64,000 nt of DNA from Marivita geojedonensis (GCF_002115805.1 NZ_JFKC01000015.1:24669-88668), one strand, 5' to 3'; positions 1 through 8,426 are shown, numbered from the stretch's first letter. The notes: generated by a model not told the origin, from the letters alone. Translations and numbers: made by a program.

Positions 1-129
1 AGCCAGCTGTTTACCACCAACGGTGTCTCCGGCGATGTGACTGTGGTCGACGTGGAAAGCCGCAAGGCTCTGAAAAGCATCAAGGTGGGTCGGTTCCCCT
101 GGGGGGCTGCATTCCGACCGACTGAGTAA
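1..129 (+). CDS. C-terminal end of a YVTN-type beta-propeller protein (partial)
   Basis: Only the last 42 codons lie in the window, in frame from base 1 to a TAA at 127-129. The peptide contains a beta-propeller blade of YVTN type (TVVDVESRKALKSIKVG followed by FPWGAAFRP). This form resembles the PQQ-dependent catabolism-associated beta-propeller proteins that sit beside quinoprotein alcohol dehydrogenase genes, and the PQQ cluster immediately downstream agrees with that. Such proteins are normally periplasmic; no signal peptide can be checked because the start is outside the window. The family name is inferred from one blade plus context. Confidence 0.6.
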   Translation, partial: SQLFTTNGVSGDVTVVDVESRKALKSIKVGRFPWGAAFRPTE

Positions 130-170
130 GCTTGGGGCGCAATTTTAATTTTTCCGTGCAGGAGACTGAT

Positions 171-617
171 ATGAAATCGATTTTGGCCACAATCGGCATT
201 GCCGCCCTGATCCCTGCTCTGGCCCTTGCGGACGGCGCACCGCGCGACCAGTGGGGCCGCGCGGGTATTCTGTCCTCGGCCAACAAGGCAGACCTGCCGC
301 CGGTGACTCTGAGTTCGGGGATGCCGTTGTCCGAGGCGCCCTGGGTGTTGACCTCGGGCACCTATTACGAGTTCGAGATCGAAGGGGACGGGTCGGCCGA
401 GCTGGCGCTGGAAGGCTCCGAGTTCTTTCGGGCAATCTGGATAGACGAGATTGTGGTCAATGATCTGGAGATCCGGCCGCTTGGTCTCAACTCCATCGAA
501 TTCGATGATGCCGGCACGATGGAGATCGGGTTCGTGGCGATCAAGCCAGGTCAGTACTTCCTGCGCATCCCCGGATCGACCGGCGAAACCCAGCGGCTGG
601 ACATCACCATCGAATGA
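171..617 (+). CDS. Unknown exported protein of the PQQ alcohol dehydrogenase cluster
   Basis: A 148-residue protein. I chose the ATG at 171 rather than the ATG at 132 because CAGGAG lies about 8 bases before it and the protein then begins with a clean signal peptide (MKSILATIGIAALIPALALA, cleavage near residue 20). The mature part is acidic and beta-rich, with no cysteine or obvious catalytic motif. It starts 41 bases after the beta-propeller gene and precedes the ABC exporter genes, so it is probably in the same operon and periplasmic. I do not recognise the family. A cupredoxin-like fold without copper ligands is conceivable but not shown. Confidence 0.75.
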   Translation: MKSILATIGIAALIPALALADGAPRDQWGRAGILSSANKADLPPVTLSSGMPLSEAPWVLTSGTYYEFEIEGDGSAELALEGSEFFRAIWIDEIVVNDLEIRPLGLNSIEFDDAGTMEIGFVAIKPGQYFLRIPGSTGETQRLDITIE

Positions 618-643
618 CGCGAGGCTTGGTCTGCAGCGCGTCC

Positions 644-698
644 GATGCGTCGACGCATCGTGATTTTGCGTCGACGCAAAATCGGGGGCGCTCCCCCG
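644..698. repeat. REP-like element of three adjacent palindromes
   Basis: Three perfect inverted repeats stand in a row in the 121-base gap before the ABC ATPase: 644-659 (GATGCGTCGACGCATC), 662-683 (a 22-base palindrome centred on the same GCGTCGACGC core) and 683-698 (CGGGGG-CGCT-CCCCCG). The first two share their core, so this is a compound repeat and not a simple terminator; no T run follows. From memory, similar elements ending in CCCCCGA(A/G)GTATTT are frequent between genes in Rhodobacterales. Function is unknown. Confidence 0.7.
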
Positions 699-738
699 AA
701 GTATTTGAGAACCAGAGAAGACGGAACGATAGGCGCGG

Positions 739-1455
739 ATGAGTTTGCAGGTTTCTGATCTGTCGTTTTCCTACGGGACCAAGACCGCGTTGGACGGAGT
801 GTCATTCTCAGTCGGGCACGGGCAGTTCGCGGCGCTGCTGGGCCCGAACGGCGCGGGCAAGTCGACGCTGTTTTCTTTGCTGACACGGCTTTTCGTGACG
901 CAGCCCGGCGCGATTTCGATTGCCGGACACGATCTGAAAGCCGCGCCGTTGGCAGCGATGGCGGATCTGGGGGTGGTTTTTCAGCAGACCACGCTCGATC
1001 TCGATCTGACGGTGCGGCAGAACCTGAGCTATTTCGCAGCGCTGCATGGTCTGTCGGGACGTGCTGCCGACACCCGGATCGATGCCGCGCTCGCGCGGTT
1101 GGACATGGCGGAGCGGGCGGGTGAAAAGGCGCGCGGATTGAATGGCGGGCACCGGCGGCGGACCGAGATCGCGCGGGCGCTGCTGCATGATCCGAAGGTA
1201 CTGCTTCTGGATGAGCCGACAGTGGGTCTTGATGCGCCAACGCGCGCGGCACTGACCCGGCATATCCACGATCTGTGTTCCGACACCGGGGTGACGGTGC
1301 TCTGGGCCACCCATCTGACCGATGAGGTTCTGGACAGCGATCAGGTGGTCCTGCTGCATCGAGGACAGGTTTTGGCGGATGGGCGCTGTGGCGCGCTGCG
1401 CGGATCGGCTTCCCTGCCCGAGTATTTTGCAAAGATGACGGGGGCGCCGGCATGA
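739..1455 (+). CDS. ABC transporter ATP-binding protein, PQQ-dependent alcohol dehydrogenase system
   Basis: A 238-residue cytoplasmic ATPase. Walker A is GPNGAGKST near residues 35-43, the Q-loop FQQ is at 81-83, and Walker B with the catalytic glutamate is VLLLDEP at 154-160, followed by the H-loop histidine near 192. The signature motif is a degenerate LNGGH (134-138) in place of LSGGQ; I associate this form with the ABC ATPases found next to quinoprotein alcohol dehydrogenases. The gene overlaps the following permease by ATGA, so the two are translationally coupled and form an ABC-2 type exporter. The substrate is unknown. Nothing shows that it carries an alcohol or PQQ. Confidence 0.9.
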   Translation: MSLQVSDLSFSYGTKTALDGVSFSVGHGQFAALLGPNGAGKSTLFSLLTRLFVTQPGAISIAGHDLKAAPLAAMADLGVVFQQTTLDLDLTVRQNLSYFAALHGLSGRAADTRIDAALARLDMAERAGEKARGLNGGHRRRTEIARALLHDPKVLLLDEPTVGLDAPTRAALTRHIHDLCSDTGVTVLWATHLTDEVLDSDQVVLLHRGQVLADGRCGALRGSASLPEYFAKMTGAPA

Positions 1456-2243
1456 GGCATGCGCTGATTGCGATGCGGGCGATTGTGCTGCGCGAGGCGC
1501 TGCGTTTTGTGCATCAGCGCGAGCGGTTCATCGCGGCGCTGGTGCGGCCTCTGGTCTGGCTGTTGGTGTTTGCGGCCGGGTTCCGGGCGGCGCTTGGCCT
1601 GTCGATCAGCCCGCCCTACCAGACCTATATCACCTATGAGACCTATATCGTGCCCGGGCTTTGCGGGATGATCCTGCTCTTCAACGGGATGCAGTCCTCC
1701 TTGAGCCTTGTCTATGACCGTGAGATGGGGTCGATGCGTCTGTTGCTGACGGCCCCGCTGTCGCGGACATGGCTCTTGTTCAGCAAGCTGTTGGGCAGCA
1801 CGATCATTTCCATTCTTCAGGTCTATGCCTTCCTGTTGGTGGCGTGGTTGTTCGATATCACGCTGCCGCCGCTGGGGTATCTCGCCGTGTTGCCCGCGCT
1901 GGCGCTGGGCGGGTTGATGCTGGGGGCGCTGGGACTGGCTTTGTCGAGTTTCATCAAGCAGTTGGAGAATTTCGCAGGGGTGATGAATTTCGTGATCTTC
2001 CCGATGTTCTTCCTGTCCTCGGCGCTTTATCCGCTGTGGAAGATGGCCGAAAGCTCGGAGATTTTACACGACATCTGCGCGGCGAACCCGTTTACCCATG
2101 CGGTCGAATTGATCCGCTTTGCGCTTTATGTCGAATGGAACGGTATGGCGTTTGTCTGGACCGCGCTGGCAACGGCGGCGTTCATGGCGTTGGCGGTTTG
2201 GGGCTATGACCCGGCGCGCGGGATGATGACGCGAAAGGGCTGA
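1452..2243 (+). CDS. ABC-2 type permease, PQQ-dependent alcohol dehydrogenase system
   Basis: A 263-residue inner-membrane protein with about six hydrophobic segments in the ABC-2 arrangement, including one near residues 30-45 and others from about residue 70 to the C-terminus. It starts inside the stop codon of the ATPase gene (ATGA), and the pair make a homodimeric or half-transporter exporter. Family and position next to the quinoprotein cluster match the alcohol-system permease type. The transported compound is not known and cannot be read from the sequence. Confidence 0.88.
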   Translation: MRHALIAMRAIVLREALRFVHQRERFIAALVRPLVWLLVFAAGFRAALGLSISPPYQTYITYETYIVPGLCGMILLFNGMQSSLSLVYDREMGSMRLLLTAPLSRTWLLFSKLLGSTIISILQVYAFLLVAWLFDITLPPLGYLAVLPALALGGLMLGALGLALSSFIKQLENFAGVMNFVIFPMFFLSSALYPLWKMAESSEILHDICAANPFTHAVELIRFALYVEWNGMAFVWTALATAAFMALAVWGYDPARGMMTRKG

Positions 2244-2296
2244 TCTACGACCATAGGTCGGGTGATTCATGGCCCGCTTTGCGCTAGGATTGCGGC

Positions 2297-2851
2297 ATGA
2301 GACAGATTTTGATCCCGCTGAGTTGCGCAGTGGCGCTTTGTTCCTCCGGCCTTTGGGCCGAGCCGGACGACGATGATCCCGGTGGCGTGTTGAACCCCGA
2401 CGAGATGACGTGGCAATCCGTGCTCGACCGGGCCGAAGACGGCGAGACCGGGATGGTGCTCTGTGCCACCGGGTACATGTTGACCAAGTCGGGGGATCAC
2501 GCAGCCGCCCGCACGCTGTTCCGCAATTGTGCCGAGGCTGGCTACACCGGTGCGATGACCTGGATGAGCCAGCTCGACAACAATGGACTTGGAGGTGAGT
2601 ACGACCCCGAAGCCAGCGCGGCCTGGGACCGGCAGGCGGCGGAGTTGGGCGATCCGGTGGGCAAATTCAACCACGGGATCAATCTGATGCGCGGGCATGG
2701 GATCGCCAGGGACGAGGTTATGGGACGGCGCTATGTCGATGAAGCAGCGTCGGACGGGTTGGAAATCGCGCAGCGCTTGCAGGGCGCGGGCTATGACCTC
2801 GACGAGGTCACGCCGGATGCGGACAACTGGAAATACGCGCCGCTGTTCTAG
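2297..2851 (+). CDS. Exported Sel1-repeat protein
   Basis: A 184-residue protein with a signal peptide (MRQILIPLSCAVALCSSGLWA). Three Sel1/TPR-like units follow, recognisable by A..LF..CAEAGYTGAM, the DPEASAAWDRQAAELGDPVGKFN stretch shortened here as AAELGDPVGKFNHG, and the M.G..Y.DEAASDGLE unit. Sel1 repeats bind other proteins, so a periplasmic scaffold for the alcohol oxidation system is a reasonable guess. It lies 53 bases after the ABC permease on the same strand and is convergent with the next gene, overlapping it by four bases. Confidence 0.8.
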   Translation: MRQILIPLSCAVALCSSGLWAEPDDDDPGGVLNPDEMTWQSVLDRAEDGETGMVLCATGYMLTKSGDHAAARTLFRNCAEAGYTGAMTWMSQLDNNGLGGEYDPEASAAWDRQAAELGDPVGKFNHGINLMRGHGIARDEVMGRRYVDEAASDGLEIAQRLQGAGYDLDEVTPDADNWKYAPLF

Positions 2852-3519
2852 GCTGGGCGCGGTTTGAGCTGCGCAGGTTGCCCGGACAGTTCGAGGATGC
2901 GTGTCGCAAGACGTTCGGCCTCGGGGATCGAATGGGTGACCAGCAACGTCGCGACCGGATGGCTTGCCCGCAGTTGTTCGAAGAGGGTCATCATCTCGTC
3001 GCTGAGGTCAGCATCCAGGCTGACAAACGGTTCGTCCATCAGCAGCACATCGGGTTTACCGGCAAAGGCGCGGGCGAGTGACAGGCGACGCTGCTGGCCG
3101 AGCGAAAGCTGATCCGGATACGCCGCGCCCCGCCCGGCAAGCCCCACCTGTTCCAGCGCGCTGTCGATCTCGTTCGAGGAAAGGCCCAGCGGAATGCGCA
3201 GATTGTCGGCCACGGTCCGCCAGCGCATAAGGGTCGGTTCCTGAAACACCATCGCCAGTTTGTCTGGACGACGGACATGGCCTTGATACCGACTCTCCAG
3301 CCCCGCGATGGTCCGCATCAGGGTGGTCTTTCCGACGCCGGACGGACCAGTGATTGCGATGGTTTCGCGCGGAGCGAGTGCGATGTCGATTGGTCCCAGC
3401 ACCGGCTTGTCGCCAAAGGCCATGCCCTGCAGCGTGACGCTCAGAGCCGGCGGAACGAGGCCCGCCGGCGTGTCTGTGTCGCGATTGCTCACGAGCTTCA
3501 GGTTCGGGACCGCTGACAA
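2848..3519 (-). CDS. ABC transporter ATP-binding protein, nitrate/sulfonate/taurine (SsuB/TauB) type
   Basis: A 223-residue ATPase. Walker A is GPSGVGKTT near residues 58-66, the Q-loop glutamine is in VFQEP near 93, the signature is LSLGQQRR (138-145) and Walker B is VLLMDEP (158-164). The start at 3519 is TTG, two bases after the TGA of the binding-protein gene, so the two genes are coupled; an internal ATG further in would remove part of the first strand. An importer of this type needs a membrane partner, but none is encoded on either side. The 3' end overlaps the convergent Sel1 gene. Confidence 0.85.
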   Translation of the reverse strand: MSAVPNLKLVSNRDTDTPAGLVPPALSVTLQGMAFGDKPVLGPIDIALAPRETIAITGPSGVGKTTLMRTIAGLESRYQGHVRRPDKLAMVFQEPTLMRWRTVADNLRIPLGLSSNEIDSALEQVGLAGRGAAYPDQLSLGQQRRLSLARAFAGKPDVLLMDEPFVSLDADLSDEMMTLFEQLRASHPVATLLVTHSIPEAERLATRILELSGQPAQLKPRPA

Positions 3520-3521
3520 GA

Positions 3522-4496
3522 TCAGCTTCCGGGTTGAACAAAGACGCCTTCAGGAAGGGTGGTTGCGCTGCCAATCAGCTTTTCCCCGCCAAGCTCGGCC
3601 ATTAGGGCCAGCATGCGCGCCGCGGCGTCTTCATCCACGGGCGCATCGGCGGGAATCCCGGCGCGGAAGCCGGCCTTGAGCGCATCGAACTGCGCGTCGG
3701 TCTTGGCGTTCATCCGGGGACGCAGCCGGTCCCATTCGGCGTCTGACTCTGCCAGAAGCTCTTTTGTGGCGCGGCTTGCAGCAGCCAGACCTTCGACCAG
3801 TTCGGGGTGATCGCGCAGCATGTCGCCGTGCATGACATACCCCAGAAGCGGTGTTTCGGGATCAAGGCCAAGTTCACGCGCGGCGGCATCCACGGTGATA
3901 ATCGGCTTCATGCCACCCGCTTCCATCTTGGCGAGGAAATGCCAGAAATTGATGGCGCCGTCCAACTCGCCCTGAAGTGCGGTTTTGAAAATCAGGGGCG
4001 GCGCGCCGAAGACCTGTTCGGTTTCGGCCGCGAGGTCCATCCCGTGCACTTTCTCGGCATAGGCGCGCAGGATCAGCCAGCTTTTGTCGAGCGGACCACC
4101 CGCGATGCCGATCTTGCCGCCTTTCAGATCCGCAAGTGACGTGGCAGTGCTGTCGCCCGGGACCAGAACGGCACCGACCGCCTTGGAATAGGGGATGAAG
4201 ATGTAGTCTTTGCCGTCGGCGCGCTGGCGCGCAACCCAGAGCCAGTCGGACACAATCACATCCGCCTCGCCGCCTTGGAACGCGACCTGCGCGGCAGAGC
4301 CCCCCGCAACGCCCTGGACCTCGAGCTGGAATCCATTCGCGGTGTCGAATCCATTGTGTTTCAGGCTGTCGAGTTCCCAGTTCACGGTACCGAATTCAAG
4401 CACGGCGGCGCGCAGAACGGGGGTCTCGGCGATTGCGGCACTGGCACAGACCAGCAGGGCAGCAGAGGCCGCACGAACGGTGGAGAAAAAGCTCAT
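3522..4496 (-). CDS. ABC transporter substrate-binding protein (NMT1/SsuA-like)
   Basis: A 324-residue periplasmic binding protein. I chose the ATG at 4496, which has GGAGGA eight bases upstream and opens a signal peptide (MSFFSTVRAASAALLVCASAAIA); the open frame continues back to 4598 but over the promoter region. The body has the NMT1/SsuA-like pattern: LRAAVLEFGTVNWEL, then SDWLWVARQRADG and a KIGIAGGPLDKSW segment. It is followed after two bases by a SsuB-like ATPase. Proteins of this kind occur in quinoprotein alcohol dehydrogenase clusters; the ligand is unknown. The gene is divergent from the cytochrome gene. Confidence 0.82.
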   Translation of the reverse strand: MSFFSTVRAASAALLVCASAAIAETPVLRAAVLEFGTVNWELDSLKHNGFDTANGFQLEVQGVAGGSAAQVAFQGGEADVIVSDWLWVARQRADGKDYIFIPYSKAVGAVLVPGDSTATSLADLKGGKIGIAGGPLDKSWLILRAYAEKVHGMDLAAETEQVFGAPPLIFKTALQGELDGAINFWHFLAKMEAGGMKPIITVDAAARELGLDPETPLLGYVMHGDMLRDHPELVEGLAAASRATKELLAESDAEWDRLRPRMNAKTDAQFDALKAGFRAGIPADAPVDEDAAARMLALMAELGGEKLIGSATTLPEGVFVQPGS

Positions 4497-4584
4497 TGTG
4501 TCCTCCCAAAATGGCTGGACACACAGTAACAGCGGCTTTTCTTGCGGAAATACGACCAAAGGATGTGACCACGGCTCAAAAACA

Positions 4585-4598
4585 TTGATGTGGATCAT
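4585..4598. promoter_or_regulatory. FNR/CRP-family box (TTGAT-N4-ATCAT)
   Basis: The 14 bases TTGATGTGGATCAT match the FNR-type consensus TTGAT-N4-ATCAA except for the last base. They lie 57 bases before the cytochrome c start codon and 88 bases before the divergent binding-protein start, so a regulator bound here could act on either promoter. FnrL, DnrD or NnrR-type regulators share this site, so which one binds cannot be told. Confidence 0.55.
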
Positions 4599-4655
4599 AT
4601 TGGGCGATTTGGCGGGTTTTTACGGTGCCGGTGACTTTGTGAAGGAGACCACCCT

Positions 4656-5066
4656 ATGACACGCTTTGCCCTGATAGCTGCGGCCAGTTTCTGCGCCCTG
4701 CCCGCCTTTGCCAGCGATACGACCTTTGAACAGGTCAAGATCGACGCCGGGAAAACCCTGTTCGAGGCCGAATGCCGCCGCTGCCATGCGGTCGAGCCGA
4801 CAGACGCCTCTTACGGCCCGCCTCTGGAGAACATCGTGGGACGCGGAGCAGGGACGTATGAAGACTACGATTACTCGATTGCCTTGGAAGCGTCGGGTAT
4901 TGTGTGGACCACCGCCGCTCTGCGCGCGTGGATGGAGGACAATGACGGCTTCATGCCCGGCACCAAAATGCGCCATGTCGGCATCGAGGACCGGACCGTG
5001 CAGGATTTCATCCTGTCCTATCTGGTGTCGATCACGACGCAGGACAATTCGGCGATCTCGAAGTGA
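4656..5066 (+). CDS. c-type cytochrome (class I), probable electron acceptor of the PQQ dehydrogenase
   Basis: A 136-residue monohaem cytochrome with a signal peptide ending near residue 19-20 (LPAFAS). The haem is bound at CRRCH (residues 40-44), and the distal ligand is most likely Met105 in FMPGTKM, the same arrangement as the PGTKM ligand loop of mitochondrial and bacterial c2/c550 cytochromes. AAGGAGA precedes the ATG. Quinoprotein alcohol dehydrogenases pass electrons to a dedicated periplasmic cytochrome (XoxG or c-550i type), and its position in the cluster fits this role. It is smaller than many XoxG proteins, so that name is left off. Confidence 0.88.
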   Translation: MTRFALIAAASFCALPAFASDTTFEQVKIDAGKTLFEAECRRCHAVEPTDASYGPPLENIVGRGAGTYEDYDYSIALEASGIVWTTAALRAWMEDNDGFMPGTKMRHVGIEDRTVQDFILSYLVSITTQDNSAISK

Positions 5067-5612
5067 TCATTCTATGACGAGTTCGGGCAGCCAGTGGCTG
5101 TCCGCATCTCCCGGCTCAAGATCGACCTCCCGAATAGGACGCATGTTTCCATCATCTGGCGGAACCGAAAGGATGTTCATGTCCATCTCGTGCAGTGTAC
5201 CTCGTATACGACCATCGTCTGAGACCCCAAGCCGGTAGTAGACTCCGTTCCACATATCGATCCCGTATTCCGTCGCGCCTTTCCAGAGAAAGAGCAGATC
5301 ATACTCCAGATCGGTGAGGTCTTTAGAGACGTCCCGGCGGATCATGTACGGATAGGGCACATGGCACCACGTCTTTTCCGGACCTTCGAGGCATTTGAAG
5401 GGACGCATGGACAGGAAGTGATCCGTGAATTTTTCTGATTTCATTTCAATGGCATATTTGCCGCTCTTCACCTCGATCTCCGCAATTTCCACACGCACGC
5501 CCTGCGAATCCAGAAGAAACGCCCGGTGGTGCCCATCGCGCAATTCTGCGGCGTGCAAAGTGGCTCCAAACAATGCTCCCCCCAAAGCCAATCCGCCTGC
5601 GTAACTGCCCAT
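5067..5612 (-). CDS. Unknown exported protein between cytochrome c and dehydrogenase genes
   Basis: A 181-residue protein whose ATG at 5612 is preceded by GAAGGGA. The N-terminus (MGSYAGGLALGGALFGATLHAAE) is a signal peptide. The mature part contains two cysteines in FKCLEGPEKTWCHVPYPY, which could form a disulfide, and is otherwise mixed in composition. Its stop codon directly abuts the stop of the convergent cytochrome gene, with no free base between them, and it is divergent from the dehydrogenase gene. I do not recognise the family; context suggests a periplasmic accessory protein. Confidence 0.75.
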   Translation of the reverse strand: MGSYAGGLALGGALFGATLHAAELRDGHHRAFLLDSQGVRVEIAEIEVKSGKYAIEMKSEKFTDHFLSMRPFKCLEGPEKTWCHVPYPYMIRRDVSKDLTDLEYDLLFLWKGATEYGIDMWNGVYYRLGVSDDGRIRGTLHEMDMNILSVPPDDGNMRPIREVDLEPGDADSHWLPELVIE

Positions 5613-5802
5613 ACCGAGTCCCTTCCAACTGTTGATTCTCTGATCCTGCGAGGGTTTGGGGATATGCTGTCAACATCCCAAAGGTCTTACGACCCAAGTC
5701 GCGTACAACACGAATTCGTTATCCCTATACTGCCGGTCAGCCATCCACATGCGCCCCCGTGCATCTGGATACCTGCAACTGAAGTTCATGGGAGGAATAC
5801 GG

Positions 5803-7569
5803 ATGAACAGATTTGTTGCCGCCGTCACCGCCAGCATTCTCGCCGCAACGGGCGCGCTTGCTCAGGGTGTGACAGAAGACATGCTGGCCAATGACCAGAC
5901 GATGACCAATCAGGTCGTCACCAACGGCATGGGGCGGCATCTGCAGCGCTACTCGCCGCTGGAGACGCTGAACAAGGACAACGTCAAGAACCTCGTTCCG
6001 GCATGGGCGTTCAGCCTTGGCGGCGAAAAGCAGCGCGGTCAGGAGACCCAGCCGCTGGTGTATGATGGCATCATGTACATCACCGGTTCCTATTCGCGCC
6101 TCTACGCGATTGACGCGAACACCGGGGAAGAAATCTGGCAGTACGACGCGCGTCTGCCCGAGGGCATCCTGCCCTGCTGTGACGTGATCAACCGGGGCGC
6201 GGCTCTGGCCGGTGACAAGGTGATCTTCGGCACGCTGGACGCGCGGATCGTCGCGCTGGACGCCAAGACCGGCGACGTGGTGTGGCGCGACAAGATCGAC
6301 GACTACAAGGCGGGGTACTCCTACACGGCGGCTCCGCTGGTTGTGGGCGATCTCGTGATCACCGGCAACTCGGGCGGTGAGTTCGGCATCGTCGGCGCGG
6401 TTCAGGCGCGCAATGTCGACACCGGTGAGCTGGTCTGGAACCGTCCGGTGATCGAAGGCCATATGGGCATGCTCAACGGCGAAGAAAGCACCATGACCGG
6501 CACGCTGAACGCGACATGGCCAGGCGACATGTGGAAGACCGGTGGCGGCGCCACATGGTTGGGTGGGTCGTATGACGAACGCACCGACACGCTGATCTTC
6601 GGCGCGGGCAACCCTGCCCCCTGGAACAGCTGGCTGCGTGATGCGGGTCAGGACAATTCCGGCAAGGGTGACAACCTTTATGCCGCCAGCCGTATCGGCA
6701 TCGACCCGGCGACCGGCAACATCAAGTGGCACTACCAGACCACGCCGCGCGAAGGCTGGGACTATGACGGTGTGAACGAAGTTGTGGCGTTCGACGCCCG
6801 CGACGGCTCGCAGCGTCTGGCCACGGCAGACCGCAACGGCTTCTTCTACGTTCTGAACGCCGAAGACGGTGGCTTCATCAGCGGCACGCCGTTTGTGAAG
6901 GACATCAGCTGGGCCGAGGGCATCGACGAGAACGGTCGCCCGATCTTCATCGAAGACAACCGTCCGGGTGATCCGGCGGCGGCTGCCGATGGCAAGAAAG
7001 GTGAAGTGGTCTTCGCCTCCCCGTCCTTCCTGGGTGGCAAGAACTGGATGCCGATGTCCTTCTCCAAGCGGACCGGCAACTTCTACGTGCCGTCCAACGA
7101 ATGGGGCATGGACATCTGGAACGAGCCGATCACCTACAAGAAGGGCGCGGCCTATCTGGGCTCCGGCTTTACCATCAAGCCGAACTACGAAGACCATATC
7201 GGCTCGCTCAAGGCGATTGACCCGGATACCGGCGATTGGGTCTGGGAATACAAGAACGACGCGCCGCTCTGGGGTGGTGTGATGACCACGGCCGGTGGCC
7301 TGGTGTTCTTCGGCACGCCGGAAGGCAAGTTCATCGCGCTGGATGACGAAACCGGTGAAGAGCTGTGGTCGTTCCAGACCGGCTCCGGCATCGTCGGTCA
7401 GCCGATCAGCTGGGAACAGAATGGCGAGCAGTATGTCTCGGTCATCTCCGGCTGGGGTGGCGCGGTTCCGCTCTGGGGTGGTGAAGTGGCCAAGAAGGTC
7501 AACTACCTGAACCAGGGTGGTACGCTCTGGACCTTCCGCCTGCCGAAAGAGCTGGCAAGCGCAAACTGA
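5803..7569 (+). CDS. xoxF: Lanthanide-type PQQ-dependent methanol/ethanol dehydrogenase (XoxF/ExaF-like)
   Basis: A 588-residue periplasmic quinoprotein that oxidises primary alcohols with PQQ. The ATG at 5803 follows GGGAGGAAT and gives a signal peptide ending at ALA-Q (residues 18-21). The eight-bladed propeller shows the vicinal disulfide pair CC at 125-126, Glu193 (GGEFG), Trp252, Asn270 (GAGNPAPWN) and catalytic Asp320 in WDYDGVN, with Arg344 in DRNGF. Asp322, two residues after the catalytic aspartate, is the extra ligand of lanthanide enzymes; calcium enzymes have Ala or Ser there. The [13 protein letters not shown] and [14 protein letters not shown] stretches look closer to the ethanol dehydrogenase branch, so the symbol xoxF could be wrong and exaF-like may fit better. 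Confidence 0.9.
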   Translation: MNRFVAAVTASILAATGALAQGVTEDMLANDQTMTNQVVTNGMGRHLQRYSPLETLNKDNVKNLVPAWAFSLGGEKQRGQETQPLVYDGIMYITGSYSRLYAIDANTGEEIWQYDARLPEGILPCCDVINRGAALAGDKVIFGTLDARIVALDAKTGDVVWRDKIDDYKAGYSYTAAPLVVGDLVITGNSGGEFGIVGAVQARNVDTGELVWNRPVIEGHMGMLNGEESTMTGTLNATWPGDMWKTGGGATWLGGSYDERTDTLIFGAGNPAPWNSWLRDAGQDNSGKGDNLYAASRIGIDPATGNIKWHYQTTPREGWDYDGVNEVVAFDARDGSQRLATADRNGFFYVLNAEDGGFISGTPFVKDISWAEGIDENGRPIFIEDNRPGDPAAAADGKKGEVVFASPSFLGGKNWMPMSFSKRTGNFYVPSNEWGMDIWNEPITYKKGAAYLGSGFTIKPNYEDHIGSLKAIDPDTGDWVWEYKNDAPLWGGVMTTAGGLVFFGTPEGKFIALDDETGEELWSFQTGSGIVGQPISWEQNGEQYVSVISGWGGAVPLWGGEVAKKVNYLNQGGTLWTFRLPKELASAN

Positions 7570-7589
7570 TTTTTACCAACTGGTAAAAA
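7570..7589 (+). promoter_or_regulatory. Perfect inverted repeat directly after the dehydrogenase stop
   Basis: TTTTTACCA-AC-TGGTAAAAA is a perfect palindrome beginning one base after the stop codon and ending five bases before the terminator stem. It is AT-rich and too weak to be a terminator by itself. It could be an mRNA end structure or a protein-binding site. Confidence 0.35.
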
Positions 7590-7594
7590 ACAAG

Positions 7595-7621
7595 CGGCGC
7601 GCCTTCGGGTGCGCCGTTTTT
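7595..7621 (+). terminator. Rho-independent terminator after the PQQ dehydrogenase
   Basis: CGGCGCGCC-TTCG-GGTGCGCCG forms a 9-pair stem (one G-U) with a stable tetraloop and is followed by TTTTT. It ends transcription of the dehydrogenase gene 25 bases after its stop. Confidence 0.88.
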
Positions 7622-7642
7622 CATTGGCGCAGATGGGCTCCC

Positions 7643-8350
7643 TCAGGCGGCGACGGAGTGGTGTGCATTAAACAGTTTCACCCGGATGAACGGGCTCATC
7701 CCGATCAGCAACAACCCAATGGAAAAGAGGCACCATATGGCCGGCATCTCGTTGGGGTCTGCGGTCAATGTCGACGCGAGGATGGGCCCTGCCAGAGCAT
7801 GAAACACCACGAATCGCCAAGCGCCGTAGACGAGAGGCAGAACAAACACTGCGGCCATATAGGCCGGGAACTGCACCGGCAGACCAAGAGCACGCCAGAA
7901 GTCGTTCAAAGGAACGTCCCAGCCGATATGCCACTCTCCGGACACGAGACACCATGCAGCCCCGCAAAGGATGTCGCCGGGCTGGCAAGCGCCGATTGCC
8001 GACACCGGAACAAGCCTGAACAGAAGAAGCGCCGAGGCCACCGCGCTCAGGCCATAGACCCATCGTTGCACGTGCGATGACACCGGCGCAGGGGCGATTG
8101 CCATGGCGAAGGCGTTGATGAACAGGGGCTGGAACGCGATGTGCAGATAGGACAGTTGCGTGATGATCCGATTCTCAGGCGTCCCGCACTGGTCCACTGA
8201 ACCGTAGCCAATCGCCTGAAGTCCTTCCATAACGGTGAAGTACCCCATGGCGAGCCAGATCGCCTTGGGTTCTCCGCGTAGGAAGGTGATCGCGGTGGCC
8301 GCGCCACCGACTGCGACCATCCCGACGGATGCCGTTTCGCTCCAACACAT
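7643..8350 (-). CDS. DUF5765 integral membrane protein
   Basis: A 235-residue membrane protein with six or seven hydrophobic segments. The start MCWSETASVGMVAVGGAAT and the following FxxGExxxxWLxMGYFTxMEGLQAxGY pattern match the DUF5765 family common in Rhodobacterales. A pair of cysteines sits in CQPGDILCGAAWCLVSGEWH in the loop before the fifth segment. GGAGGG precedes the ATG at 8350. It is convergent with the dehydrogenase gene, separated by the terminator, so it is probably outside the PQQ cluster. The function is not known. Confidence 0.8.
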   Translation of the reverse strand: MCWSETASVGMVAVGGAATAITFLRGEPKAIWLAMGYFTVMEGLQAIGYGSVDQCGTPENRIITQLSYLHIAFQPLFINAFAMAIAPAPVSSHVQRWVYGLSAVASALLLFRLVPVSAIGACQPGDILCGAAWCLVSGEWHIGWDVPLNDFWRALGLPVQFPAYMAAVFVLPLVYGAWRFVVFHALAGPILASTLTADPNEMPAIWCLFSIGLLLIGMSPFIRVKLFNAHHSVAA

Positions 8351-8426
8351 GATCCGCCCTCCGCTTGGACCTTGGACTAAAGCAAACTGGCTCTGCGTTT
8401 GTCACGGATTTTCCGGCAAAAGCCGA

